Shown: piece after piece, positions 56,089 through 64,000 of the stretch | Position numbering within the stretch: the first letter of the stretch is position 1 | Layout: each line of letters starts with the position of its first letter | Origin: Mesorhizobium sp. CU3 | GTDB lineage: Bacteria; Pseudomonadota; Alphaproteobacteria; Rhizobiales; Rhizobiaceae | Direction: 5' to 3' | NCBI RefSeq assembly: GCF_006442965.1 | Contig: NZ_VFWX01000002.1 | Span: 248,001 to 312,000, forward strand | Length of the DNA stretch: 64,000 nt | Program-made: the position numbers and the translations under genes | The notes under the pieces: generated by a model | Told to the model about the DNA's origin: nothing | The model's database searches: none | Seen by the model: only the letters and a program-made list of their open reading frames with translations

Positions 56089-57651
56089 ATGTCAAGCGAA
56101 TCCCTGCATGTCTGGCCGGCGGCGACTTCGGCCGAAGGCAGCCTGTCTTCGATATGGACCAGCCTGACCCAGCATCCGTGGCGATTGCTGGCGCTCTTGT
56201 GCCTTGTTCAGATTTCCTTCTGGACCGTCATGCCGGCGATCGTCGACATCGGGCCGCCGCACGATGTCGTCGAGGGCCTCATGTGGGGTCGCGAATGGGT
56301 GCTGTTGACCTACAAGCACCCGCAACTCCCCTGCTGGCTGCTCGAGATCGGTCATCTTCTGACCGGCTCGACGCGCTGGCCGCAATATCTCATCTCGCAG
56401 CTGATGATCTCGACGACCTTCGTCCTGGTCTATCGTCTCGCCCGCGACATGATGGGCCCGACCCGCGCGCTGGCTGCCGTGCTTTTGATGCCGTCGATCT
56501 ACTTTTTCGGCTGGCCGACCCCGCAGTTCAACCATGACTATGCGCAGATGCCTTTCTGGGCCGGCATCTGCTGGTTGCTTTGGCGCGCCGCCCGCGACGG
56601 ACGTCCGGGCTGGTGGCTTGCGCTGGGCCTCGTCTCTGGAGTCGGGCTCTATGCTAAATTCTCCACCGGCTTGCTGTTGACGTTCGGCGCCCTGTGGCTG
56701 CTCTACGACGCCCGCGCCCGCAGCCGGCTCGCCACGCCCTGGCCGTGGCTCGGCCTTGCCGTTTTCATCGCTGTCGTCGCGCCGCTCGCTTTGGCGCTCT
56801 ATCGCTTCGATTTCCTGCCTTTGACCTATGCAGAAAACCGCAATGCCTGGGTGCTCGCGCACCGCGCGCGCCTCTATTATCTCGGCGTCCAACTTGCCGC
56901 CCTCTCCGGCTTCCTGGTCGTTCTCGGTCTCTCGGGCCTGTTGCCGCGGCCGAGCTCGGGCCCTGCGCTGCATCCTGAGCCGGAGCGGCGCGCGATCGTT
57001 TATCTGGCGTGGATGGGCCTTGGGCCGGCGCTGCTCGTGGTGATTGCCTCGCTATTCACGGGCGCGGGCGAGTCATGGGGCGCGACGATGTACAACCTCG
57101 TCGGCGCCGTGGCTGTCGCACTGTTCGGCCAGCGACTCGGAGCAACGCAACTTCGCCGGCTGACGGTGCTTGCTATGGTCTGCATCGTCGGCGTGTCGAG
57201 CGCCTATGCCGCGACCCGCTGGACAGGCTGCAATGTTTCCGGGCGCCTGCAACCCTTCTGCTGGCCCGCGCAATCGATCTCCGATACCGCGGAGACGATC
57301 TGGCACGAGACGGTGCCGGGACGGCTGGGCATTGTCGGCGGCGAAGACACCGTCGCCATGCTTGCGGGGCTCGACGCTCCCGACGAGCCGTCGATCTACA
57401 CCATGCTCAACAAACGCTTCGCGCCCTGGATCACGAACGAGCGGCTGCGCGACCAAGGCATGCTGCTGGTATGGCCGCGCGGCAAGACCGTCCCGCCGCG
57501 ACTGCAGCCCTGGGTCGCCGGCCTGCCGGTCAAGACGGTGCTTTTCAACTGGTCGCTGAGGGCGCGGCCCATCGCCATCAACTTTGCCGTTCTGCCACCG
57601 GGCAGAAGCAATTTTCCTGATGATCCGACACAGGCGCCTGACCCTGACTAG
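56089..57651 (+). CDS. Glycosyltransferase family 39-like membrane protein
   Basis: A 520-residue membrane protein with about ten to eleven segments in the ArnT/PMT_2 class, which transfers sugars from polyprenyl phosphates to envelope lipids or proteins. The first periplasmic loop carries PPHDVVEGLMWGREWVLLTYKHPQL, with acidic residues and a HPQ that match the family. The acceptor is unknown. It is alone, followed by a repeat. Confidence 0.85.
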   Translation: MSSESLHVWPAATSAEGSLSSIWTSLTQHPWRLLALLCLVQISFWTVMPAIVDIGPPHDVVEGLMWGREWVLLTYKHPQLPCWLLEIGHLLTGSTRWPQYLISQLMISTTFVLVYRLARDMMGPTRALAAVLLMPSIYFFGWPTPQFNHDYAQMPFWAGICWLLWRAARDGRPGWWLALGLVSGVGLYAKFSTGLLLTFGALWLLYDARARSRLATPWPWLGLAVFIAVVAPLALALYRFDFLPLTYAENRNAWVLAHRARLYYLGVQLAALSGFLVVLGLSGLLPRPSSGPALHPEPERRAIVYLAWMGLGPALLVVIASLFTGAGESWGATMYNLVGAVAVALFGQRLGATQLRRLTVLAMVCIVGVSSAYAATRWTGCNVSGRLQPFCWPAQSISDTAETIWHETVPGRLGIVGGEDTVAMLAGLDAPDEPSIYTMLNKRFAPWITNERLRDQGMLLVWPRGKTVPPRLQPWVAGLPVKTVLFNWSLRARPIAINFAVLPPGRSNFPDDPTQAPDPD

Positions 57652-57752
57652 AGCAATTCCAGGAAAAGTGTGATCGGTTTTCCGTCCGGAATTGCGTAAA
57701 AACAAAGAGATAGAGCGGCTCACCGATTCCGTTGAACGGTGAACTGCTCTAG
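57649..57752. repeat. Rhizobial intergenic repeat, full copy
   Basis: A 104-bp element with perfect 8-bp terminal inverted repeats CTAGAGCA (57648-57655) and TGCTCTAG (57745-57752). Inside are AATTCCAGGAAAAGTGTG, TCCGGAATTGCGTAAAAACA and an inner CACCG/CGGTG pair. Related copies are at 6041-6088, 40321-40410 and 59249-59301. It begins at the stop codon of the glycosyltransferase gene. Confidence 0.85.
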
Positions 57753-57788
57753 CGGCGAAGCTTTGCCAACCTCCAGTACGAATTGAAG

Positions 57789-57815
57789 AAGGCGCCGGAT
57801 CCTATCCGACGCCTT
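57789..57815 (-). terminator. Possible terminator of the DAHP synthase gene
   Basis: On the minus strand AAGGCG(T)CGGAT and ATCCGGCGCCTT pair with one G-T wobble around a three-base loop, about 30 bases past the stop. It is followed by CTTC rather than a clean T-run. Confidence 0.5.
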
Positions 57816-57843
57816 TCGCAAATCTCGCAAAAAACGCGTCGGT

Positions 57844-59217
57844 TCAGGCGTTGGCGGCCTGCTTGTGCTGGACCGGATGGCTCTTCTTGAGCAGGTCCGA
57901 AACCAGGAAGGCCAGTTCGATCGCCTGGTCGGCGTTGAGACGCGGATCGCAATGGGTGTGGTAGCGGTCCTGCAGGTCTTCCGCCGTTATGGCGCGGGCG
58001 CCGCCCGTGCATTCGGTGACGTTCTTGCCCGTCATCTCGACATGGATGCCGCCCGGATGCGTGCCTTCGGCGCGGTGCACCTCGAAGAAGGTCTGCACTT
58101 CCTTCAGGATGCGGTCGAACGGCCGCGTCTTGTAGCCGGCTGCCTCGATCGTGTTACCGTGCATCGGGTCGGACGACCAGACCACGTTGCGGCCTTCCTT
58201 CTTCACCGCCCGCACGAGCTTGGGCAGGTGCTCGGCGACCTTGTCGGAACCGAAGCGCGCGATCAGCGTCAGCCGCCCCGGCTCGTTCTCGGGGTTGAGC
58301 AGGTCGATCAGCTCGAGCAGGCCATCCGGCGTCAGCGACGGGCCGCATTTCAGCCCGAGCGGGTTCTTGATGCCGCGGCAATATTCGACATGCGCATGAT
58401 CGGGCTGGCGCGTGCGGTCGCCGATCCAGATCATGTGACCGGAGGTGGCGTACCAGTCGCCGGAGGTGGAATCGACGCGGGTCAGCGCCTCTTCATAGCC
58501 GAGCAGGAGCGCCTCGTGGCTGGTGTAGAAATCGGTCTCGCGCAGCGCGAAATTGGTTTCCGACGTGATGCCGACCGCGCGCATGAACTCCATCGTCTCG
58601 GTGATACGGTTGGCGAGCGACTCGTATTTCTCGCCCTGCGGGCTGTCGGCAACGAAGCCGAGCATCCAGCGATGCACATTCTCCAGGCTGGCATAGCCAC
58701 CCTGCGCGAAGGCGCGCAGAAGGTTGAGCGTCGCGGCCGACTGGCGGTAGGCCATTTCCTGGCGCGCCGGATCCGGGATGCGCGACTTTTCGTCGAATTC
58801 GATGCCGTTGATGATGTCGCCGCGGTAGCTCGGCAGCGTCACGCCGCTCTTGGTCTCGTTGTCGGAGGAGCGCGGCTTGGCGAACTGGCCGGCGACGCGG
58901 CCGACCTTCACCACCGGCTGCGCGCCGGCGAAGGTTAGCACAACCGACATCTGCAGGAAGACGCGGAAGAAGTCGCGGATGTTGTCGGCGCCATGCTCGG
59001 CGAAGCTCTCGGCGCAGTCGCCGCCCTGTAGCAAGAAGGCCTCGCCGGCAGCGACCGCCGCCAGTTGCTTCTTCAGCTTGCGCGCCTCACCGGCGAAAAC
59101 CAGCGGCGGGAACGTGGCGAGCTGCGCCTCCGTCGCCTGCAGCGCCGCAGCGTCCGGATAGGCCGGAACCTGCTTGATCGGCATTGTTCTCCACGAATTC
59201 GGCGACCATTTCGTCAT
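57844..59217 (-). CDS. aroG: 3-deoxy-7-phosphoheptulonate synthase, class II
   Basis: A 457-residue class II DAHP synthase, the first enzyme of the shikimate pathway. It has [33 protein letters not shown] and the Mn-binding region with [15 protein letters not shown] and [12 protein letters not shown] 59217 keeps the family-conserved W-S-P-N-S-W-R; ATG 59184 has a better ribosome binding site but would lose it. Confidence 0.95.
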   Translation of the reverse strand: MTKWSPNSWRTMPIKQVPAYPDAAALQATEAQLATFPPLVFAGEARKLKKQLAAVAAGEAFLLQGGDCAESFAEHGADNIRDFFRVFLQMSVVLTFAGAQPVVKVGRVAGQFAKPRSSDNETKSGVTLPSYRGDIINGIEFDEKSRIPDPARQEMAYRQSAATLNLLRAFAQGGYASLENVHRWMLGFVADSPQGEKYESLANRITETMEFMRAVGITSETNFALRETDFYTSHEALLLGYEEALTRVDSTSGDWYATSGHMIWIGDRTRQPDHAHVEYCRGIKNPLGLKCGPSLTPDGLLELIDLLNPENEPGRLTLIARFGSDKVAEHLPKLVRAVKKEGRNVVWSSDPMHGNTIEAAGYKTRPFDRILKEVQTFFEVHRAEGTHPGGIHVEMTGKNVTECTGGARAITAEDLQDRYHTHCDPRLNADQAIELAFLVSDLLKKSHPVQHKQAANA

Positions 59218-59248
59218 CGCTGCACCCAATGCCCTTCCTGGGCCTTCC

Positions 59249-59301
59249 AGGGCAATTCCAGGAAACGTGAACTGTTTTCGTCCGGAATTGCGTCAAAACA
59301 A
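59249..59301. repeat. Rhizobial intergenic repeat, partial copy
   Basis: GGGCAATTCCAGGAAACGTG, then TTTTCGTCCGGAATTGCGTC and AAAACAAA. It lies in the 200-bp gap between the DAHP synthase and mfd genes. Confidence 0.8.
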
Positions 59302-59417
59302 ACCGGCGAGCGCCCTTGCCCGCCATTCAGCCTCGAAACGAGGTCGCGGCTCCTTACACGAAGCCGACTGCCTATTCTAGCCGGGTTTTTCAGCGGTGGC
59401 GAATGGTCCTGGTCATG

Positions 59418-62400
59418 TCATGCCGCCTTGTCGACCAACCGCGCCAGTTGCGTCATGACAACCGCAGACCCCGCGAGCCGCTTCTCCGCGTTCGGCCAAT
59501 CGCGCATGAAGACGACACTGTGGTCGGCGCGGATCTTGGCCAGCGAGCCCTGTTCGCCGATGAATTTGACCAGTCCAACCGGATTCGGGAATTCGCGCTT
59601 GCGGAAGTGGATGACGATGCCCTTGGGGCCGGCGTCGAGCTTCTCGACATTGGCCTTGCGGCAGAGCGCCTTGATGAAGACGATCTTCAACAGATGCGTC
59701 ACCTCTTCCGGCAGCGGGCCGAAGCGGTCGATCAGTTCGGCGCCGAAACCGTCGATCTCCTCGGTGCTTTCGAGATCGCCGAGCCGGCGGTACAGCGCCA
59801 TGCGGAGTTGCAGGTCGGGCACATAGCTTTCCGGGATCATCACCGCGGTGCCGACCGCGATCTGCGGCGACCAGCCGCCATCCTGCGCCTCGCCGGTGTC
59901 CTTCACCTCGGCCACTGCCTCTTCCAGCATCTGCTGATAGAGCTCGAAGCCGACCTCTTTGATGTGGCCCGACTGCTCTTCGCCGAGAAGATTGCCAGCG
60001 CCGCGTATGTCGAGGTCGTGGCTGGCGAGCTGGAAGCCGGCGCCCAGCGTGTCGAGCGACTGCAACACCTTCAGCCGCCGCTCGGCGGTGTCGGTGAGCT
60101 TGCGGTTGGCCGGCAACGTGAACAGCGCATAGGCACGCACCTTCGAGCGGCCGACGCGGCCGCGCAACTGGTAAAGCTGCGCCAGCCCGAACATGTCGGC
60201 GCGGTGGATGATCAGCGTGTTGGCGGTCGGGATGTCGAGGCCGGATTCGACGATGGTCGTCGACAAAAGCACGTCGTATTGGCCGTCGTAGAAGGCGTTC
60301 ATGATGTCGTCGAGCTCGCCCGGCGGCATCTGACCATGCGCCACCGCGACCTTCAGCTCTGGTACGGATTCCTTCAAGAAATCATGGATTTCGGCCAGGT
60401 CGCTGATGCGCGGAACGACGTAGAAGGAATGGCCGCCGCGGTAGCGTTCGCGCAGCAGCGTCTCGCGGATGACCAGCGGGTCGAAGGGCGAGATGAAGGT
60501 GCGCACCGCCATGCGGTCGACCGGCGGCGTGGCGATCAGCGACAGTTCGCGCACGCCGGTCAGCGCCAGTTGCAGCGTGCGCGGGATCGGCGTCGCCGAC
60601 AGCGTGAGCACATGCACGTCGGACTTGAGGTCCTTCAGCCGCTCCTTGTGCTTGACGCCAAAGTGCTGCTCCTCGTCGATGATCAGCAGGCCGAGGCGCT
60701 TGAACGAGATCGAAGAGCCGAGCAGCGCATGCGTGCCGACGACGATGTCGACCGTGCCTTCGGCGATGCCTTTCTTGGCCTCCGCCAGTTCCTTCGCGCC
60801 GACCAGGCGCGACGCCTGTGCGATGCGGATCGGCAGGCCGGAGAAGCGTTGCGAAAAGGTCTTGAAATGCTGGCGCGACAGAAGTGTCGTCGGCACCACG
60901 ACCGCGACCTGGAACCCTTCCATCGCCGCGATGAAGGCGGCGCGCAGCGCCACCTCCGTCTTGCCGAAGCCGACATCGCCGCAGACCAGCCGGTCCATCG
61001 GCTTGCCGGCGCCGAGATCGCCCATGACGGAATCGATCGCCGTCTGCTGGTCGTCCGTTTCCTCGTAAGGGAAGCGCGCCGCGAACTCACCGTAAAGGCC
61101 TTCGGCCGGGATCATGGCCGGCGCGGAACGCATCTGCCGTTCGGCGGCGATGCGGATCAGTTGCCCGGCCATGTCGAGCAGGCGCCGCTTCAGCCGCGCC
61201 TTGCGCGCCTGCCAGGCGCCGCCGCCGAGCTTGTCCAGCGTCGCCTCGGCCGAATCCGAACCGTAGCGCGACAGAAGCTCGATGTTTTCAACTGGCAGGA
61301 ACAGCCGGTCGTCGCCGGCATAGTGGATTTCCAGGCAGTCATGCGGCGCGCCGACCGCCTCGATGGTGCGCAAGCCGATGAAGCGGCCGATGCCGTGATC
61401 GGCGTGGACGACGATGTCGCCCGCCGACAGCGAAGAGGCCTCGGCGATGAAGTCCGAAGCCTTCTTCTTGCGCTTCGAACGGCGGATCAGCCTGTCACCG
61501 AGGATGTCCTGCTCGGCGACGACGACCAGATCGTCGGTCTCGAAACCGGTTTCCAGCGGCAGCACGGCCAGACCGGCCTGCCCCGGCTCGAGCTTCTCGA
61601 CCTCGGCAAGCGTCGCGACAGACTTGAGATTGCCAAGATGATGTTCGGCCAGGATCTGTCCAAGACGGTCGAGCGAGCCCTCCGTCCAGCCGGCGACGAT
61701 GACGCGGCGGCGCGCCGCGCGCTCGTCGGCAATGTGTTTCACGACGACGTCGAAGACGTTGATGTTCGGATCGGCGCGTTCCTCGGCAAAGCTGCGGCCC
61801 TGCCGCGATCCGCCATGGAAGACCTTCTTGGCGCCGACGTCGGGCGCATCGAACACAGTGAAGTCGATGTCCTCGCGCGGCCCAAGCGACGCCTTGAGAT
61901 TGTCCGGCGAGAGGTAAAGCAGGTCCGGCGCTACCGGCTTATAGGGCACCGCGTCCTTCAACGCGCTGTCGGCCTGTTTGCGGCGCGCTTCATAGTGGTC
62001 GAGGATCAGCGTGTGCCGCTCGGCCAGCGCCTCATGCGCCAGATGGTCGAAGACGACAGGCGCGTCCGGCAGATAGTCGAACACCGTTTCCAGCCGCTCG
62101 TAGAAGAACGGCAGCCAGTGCTCCATGCCGGCAAAGCGCCGGCCTTCGCTGACCGCGGCATAGAGCGCGTCGTCGCGCGAGGGCGCGCCGAAGGCTTCGA
62201 TATAGGAACGGCGGAAGCGGCTGATCGTTTCCGGCGTCAGCGCCACCTCGCTCATCGCCTGCAGCGACATCGACTTTCGCTGCCCTGTGGTGCGCTGGGT
62301 GGCTACATCGAAGACGCGGATCGATTCCAGCGTGTCGCCGAAGAAATCGAGGCGCAACGCCTCGCTCCATCCCGGCGCGAACAGGTCGAGGATGCCGCCG

Positions 62401-62915
62401 CGCACCGCGAATTCGCCGAGGCCGCGCACTGTCGGCACGCGCTCGAAGCCGGAGGTTTCAAGCCGCGCGACCAGCGCGTTCATATCGATCTGGTTGACGG
62501 GCCTGGCATGAAAAGTCTGCGCCTCGATCAGTTCGGCCGGCGGAATGCGCTGCAACAGCGCGTTGGCGGTGGTGAGGATCACGGCGCGATGCGGCTTCTT
62601 CGCCAGCGCAATCATCGCCGAAAGCGCGTCGAGCCGCCGCGCCGCGGCGTCGGCGCCAGGCGAAACGCGATCGTAAGGCAGGCAGTCCCAAGCCGGCAGC
62701 TCCAGCACCGGCAGGCCGGGTGCTGCGAAGGCGAGCGCATCGATGATTGCCGGCAAGCGCTGGCCGTCGCGCGCCACGAACAGTACGGGCTTGTCCGGCG
62801 CGATCTCCTGCGCCGTCTGTATAAGCGCAAAGGCTTCGTAGCCGTCGGCGACGCCGTCGACGATGAACTGGCCGGCGCGGCCCTTCGGCAGGCCGATGGT
62901 GGGAATGAGGCTCAT
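59418..62915 (-). CDS. mfd: Transcription-repair coupling factor Mfd
   Basis: A 1165-residue SF2 translocase that removes stalled RNA polymerase and recruits UvrA. It has the N-terminal UvrB-like region, the RNA-polymerase-interacting domain (DIVVHADHGIGRFIGL), Walker A GDVGFGKTEVA, the DEEQ box and the TRG motif region near HSFYVVPRI. The C-terminal domain follows residue 1010. Length is normal. The ribosome binding site is weak. Confidence 0.97.
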   Translation of the reverse strand: MSLIPTIGLPKGRAGQFIVDGVADGYEAFALIQTAQEIAPDKPVLFVARDGQRLPAIIDALAFAAPGLPVLELPAWDCLPYDRVSPGADAAARRLDALSAMIALAKKPHRAVILTTANALLQRIPPAELIEAQTFHARPVNQIDMNALVARLETSGFERVPTVRGLGEFAVRGGILDLFAPGWSEALRLDFFGDTLESIRVFDVATQRTTGQRKSMSLQAMSEVALTPETISRFRRSYIEAFGAPSRDDALYAAVSEGRRFAGMEHWLPFFYERLETVFDYLPDAPVVFDHLAHEALAERHTLILDHYEARRKQADSALKDAVPYKPVAPDLLYLSPDNLKASLGPREDIDFTVFDAPDVGAKKVFHGGSRQGRSFAEERADPNINVFDVVVKHIADERAARRRVIVAGWTEGSLDRLGQILAEHHLGNLKSVATLAEVEKLEPGQAGLAVLPLETGFETDDLVVVAEQDILGDRLIRRSKRKKKASDFIAEASSLSAGDIVVHADHGIGRFIGLRTIEAVGAPHDCLEIHYAGDDRLFLPVENIELLSRYGSDSAEATLDKLGGGAWQARKARLKRRLLDMAGQLIRIAAERQMRSAPAMIPAEGLYGEFAARFPYEETDDQQTAIDSVMGDLGAGKPMDRLVCGDVGFGKTEVALRAAFIAAMEGFQVAVVVPTTLLSRQHFKTFSQRFSGLPIRIAQASRLVGAKELAEAKKGIAEGTVDIVVGTHALLGSSISFKRLGLLIIDEEQHFGVKHKERLKDLKSDVHVLTLSATPIPRTLQLALTGVRELSLIATPPVDRMAVRTFISPFDPLVIRETLLRERYRGGHSFYVVPRISDLAEIHDFLKESVPELKVAVAHGQMPPGELDDIMNAFYDGQYDVLLSTTIVESGLDIPTANTLIIHRADMFGLAQLYQLRGRVGRSKVRAYALFTLPANRKLTDTAERRLKVLQSLDTLGAGFQLASHDLDIRGAGNLLGEEQSGHIKEVGFELYQQMLEEAVAEVKDTGEAQDGGWSPQIAVGTAVMIPESYVPDLQLRMALYRRLGDLESTEEIDGFGAELIDRFGPLPEEVTHLLKIVFIKALCRKANVEKLDAGPKGIVIHFRKREFPNPVGLVKFIGEQGSLAKIRADHSVVFMRDWPNAEKRLAGSAVVMTQLARLVDKAA

Positions 62916-62928
62916 GGGTAGGCTTGTT

Positions 62929-63216
62929 TCAAAATGTCATGGTCCGGCGCGACGCCAGTATCTTTTGCAGCACTGCGCAATCGATATCGGGCGAAACCGG
63001 GCGCTCGCCGGTGACCATCGGGAAGAATTCGGTGTCGGGGATTTCGAGAAGTCTTTCATATTGGTCGATTTCGTCGCCGGTCAAGGCGTCGATCTCGGCA
63101 TCGGCGAAGGAGCCGAGGATCAGGTCCATCTCGCGCATGCCGCGATGCCAGGAGCGAAACAGGAGCTTGCGGCGTCGGGCATCCAGCCCCTCGCTTGATC
63201 GCTGTGTTCCGGTCAT
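62929..63216 (-). CDS. sdhE: Succinate dehydrogenase assembly factor SdhE
   Basis: A 95-residue FAD-assembly factor that helps load flavin on succinate dehydrogenase. The RGMREMD motif (RGxxE) is present after RRRKLLFRSWH. AGAGGG lies nine bases before ATG 63216. It is just upstream of mfd on the same strand, an order common in rhizobia. Confidence 0.92.
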   Translation of the reverse strand: MTGTQRSSEGLDARRRKLLFRSWHRGMREMDLILGSFADAEIDALTGDEIDQYERLLEIPDTEFFPMVTGERPVSPDIDCAVLQKILASRRTMTF

Positions 63217-63308
63217 GGCATGCATCCCTCTTGAAGCGAGCGCATATAGCGTGGATAGAGGACGGTGTCAGCCTTTGCGCTGCCGCCGTCGCGACATAAG
63301 CTGACACG

Positions 63309-64000
63309 ATGCGTCCTTCCATCCTCGATCCCCTGTTCGTGCCCATCACCTCGCTTGCCGGCGTCGGCCCGAAGGTCGGCACGCTGATCGAGCGTGTCGT
63401 GCCGGCCGATCTCGGCGACCGGCCCGCGCGGGCGGCGGATCTCCTTTTCATGCTGCCGAACACGGTGATCGACCGCCGCAACCGGCCCGGCATCGCGCTC
63501 TCGGCCGAGGGCCAGATCGTCACGCTGGAAGTGCGGGTCGACCGCCACCAGCCGCCGCCGCGCGGCAACAAGTCGGTGCCTTACCGCGTCTATGCGCATG
63601 ACGACACCGGCGAGGTCGCGCTGACCTTCTTCCACGCCCATGCCGCCTATCTGCAAAAACAGCTGCCGGAAGGCGAGCGCGTGGTGATTTCCGGCCGCAT
63701 GGAGTGGTTCAACGGCCGCCCAAGCATGGTCCATCCCGACCATATCGTGCTGGCGAGCGAAGCCGACGGCCTGCCCCTGGTCGAGCCCGTCTATCCGCTG
63801 ACCGCCGGGCTGTCGGCCAAGGTGCTGCGCCGGGCGATCGGCCAGGCGCTCGGCCGGCTGCCGGAACTGCCGGAGTGGCAGGACGACGCCTTCATGCGCC
63901 GCCACACCTTCGCGCCGTTCGGCGACGCGCTGGCCCGTGTCCATCATCCGGCCGACCCGATCGATGTCGCCGTCGAAGGCCCGGCCTGGCGCCGCCTTGC
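63309..64000 (+). CDS. recG: ATP-dependent DNA helicase RecG, 5' part cut by window edge
   Basis: The first 230 codons of RecG. Seen are the N-terminal helical region (LDPLFVPITSLAGVGPKVGTLIE, typical RecG start) and the wedge OB domain (VTLEVRVDRHQ, ISGRMEWFNGRPSMVHPDH, VYPLTAGLSAKVLRRAI). The helicase domains lie beyond the end. It is divergent from sdhE, and acts on stalled replication forks. Confidence 0.93.
   Translation, partial: MRPSILDPLFVPITSLAGVGPKVGTLIERVVPADLGDRPARAADLLFMLPNTVIDRRNRPGIALSAEGQIVTLEVRVDRHQPPPRGNKSVPYRVYAHDDTGEVALTFFHAHAAYLQKQLPEGERVVISGRMEWFNGRPSMVHPDHIVLASEADGLPLVEPVYPLTAGLSAKVLRRAIGQALGRLPELPEWQDDAFMRRHTFAPFGDALARVHHPADPIDVAVEGPAWRRL

Noticed and set aside
59316..62921. 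1201-residue open frame on the plus strand
   Set aside because: It lies fully antisense to mfd, has an arginine- and alanine-rich low-complexity composition, and is a usual shadow of GC-rich genes.

Overview
The window looks like chromosome of a high-GC alphaproteobacterium of the Rhizobiales, most likely Mesorhizobium or a close relative. This is inferred from the clpP-clpX-lon-HU gene order, a class II DAHP synthase, rhizobial small families (DUF982, DUF2188, DUF3126), FucU and UgpC-like sugar genes, and several copies of rhizobial-type intergenic repeats. No rRNA, CRISPR array or intact insertion sequence was seen. There is one tRNA (Leu, anticodon UAA).

Layout. 1-4.4 kb: a poorly coding left edge, a small secreted protein, an ankyrin/cytochrome c fusion, and a phytanoyl-CoA dioxygenase-like gene divergent from an AraC regulator across a palindrome. 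4.4-4.5 kb: a 32-residue gene with a lasso-type RiPP leader motif. 4.6-13.8 kb: a sugar uptake and catabolism cluster made of a PfkB kinase, FucU mutarotase, UgpC-like ATPase, a large Tat-type binding protein, two permeases, a creatininase-like protein, a SIS protein and an aldo-keto reductase. A strong promoter with a LacI-type palindrome precedes the binding protein, and a 13-bp hairpin separates it from the permeases. 13.8-19.2 kb: the HU/Lon/ClpX/ClpP proteostasis block, all on the minus strand. 19.4-21.3 kb: an AT-richer accessory membrane protein with pentapeptide-like repeats and a repeat-containing secreted protein.

21.3-35.8 kb: mostly housekeeping and small conserved families (CysE, DUF192, cold-shock, glyoxalases, threonine deaminase, adenine deaminase), a tandem pair of duplicated lipoprotein hydrolases, and an outer-membrane beta-barrel protein. 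35.8-38.1 kb: about 2 kb of low coding content with inverted repeats, an orphan terminator and the C-terminal remnant of a tyrosine recombinase just before tRNA-Leu; it looks like the scar of an integrated element. 38.1-45.5 kb: Nudix enzymes, an old yellow enzyme, a CinA-like protein, a universal stress protein and xanthine phosphoribosyltransferase. 45.6-49.5 kb: an ABC exporter preceded by a promoter, a 13-codon leader ORF and a hairpin at its ribosome binding site, then NAD synthetase. 49.6-57.7 kb: small membrane and repair genes, a diguanylate cyclase, a RES/Xre toxin-antitoxin pair and a glycosyltransferase. 57.8 kb to the end: class II DAHP synthase, Mfd, SdhE and the start of recG.

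The items most worth a second look are the RiPP-like precursor, the exporter leader, the ankyrin-cytochrome c fusion, the sugar cluster with its divergent creatininase-like enzyme, and the recombinase scar. All functions are assigned by reading the sequence from memory of families; no database search was run.
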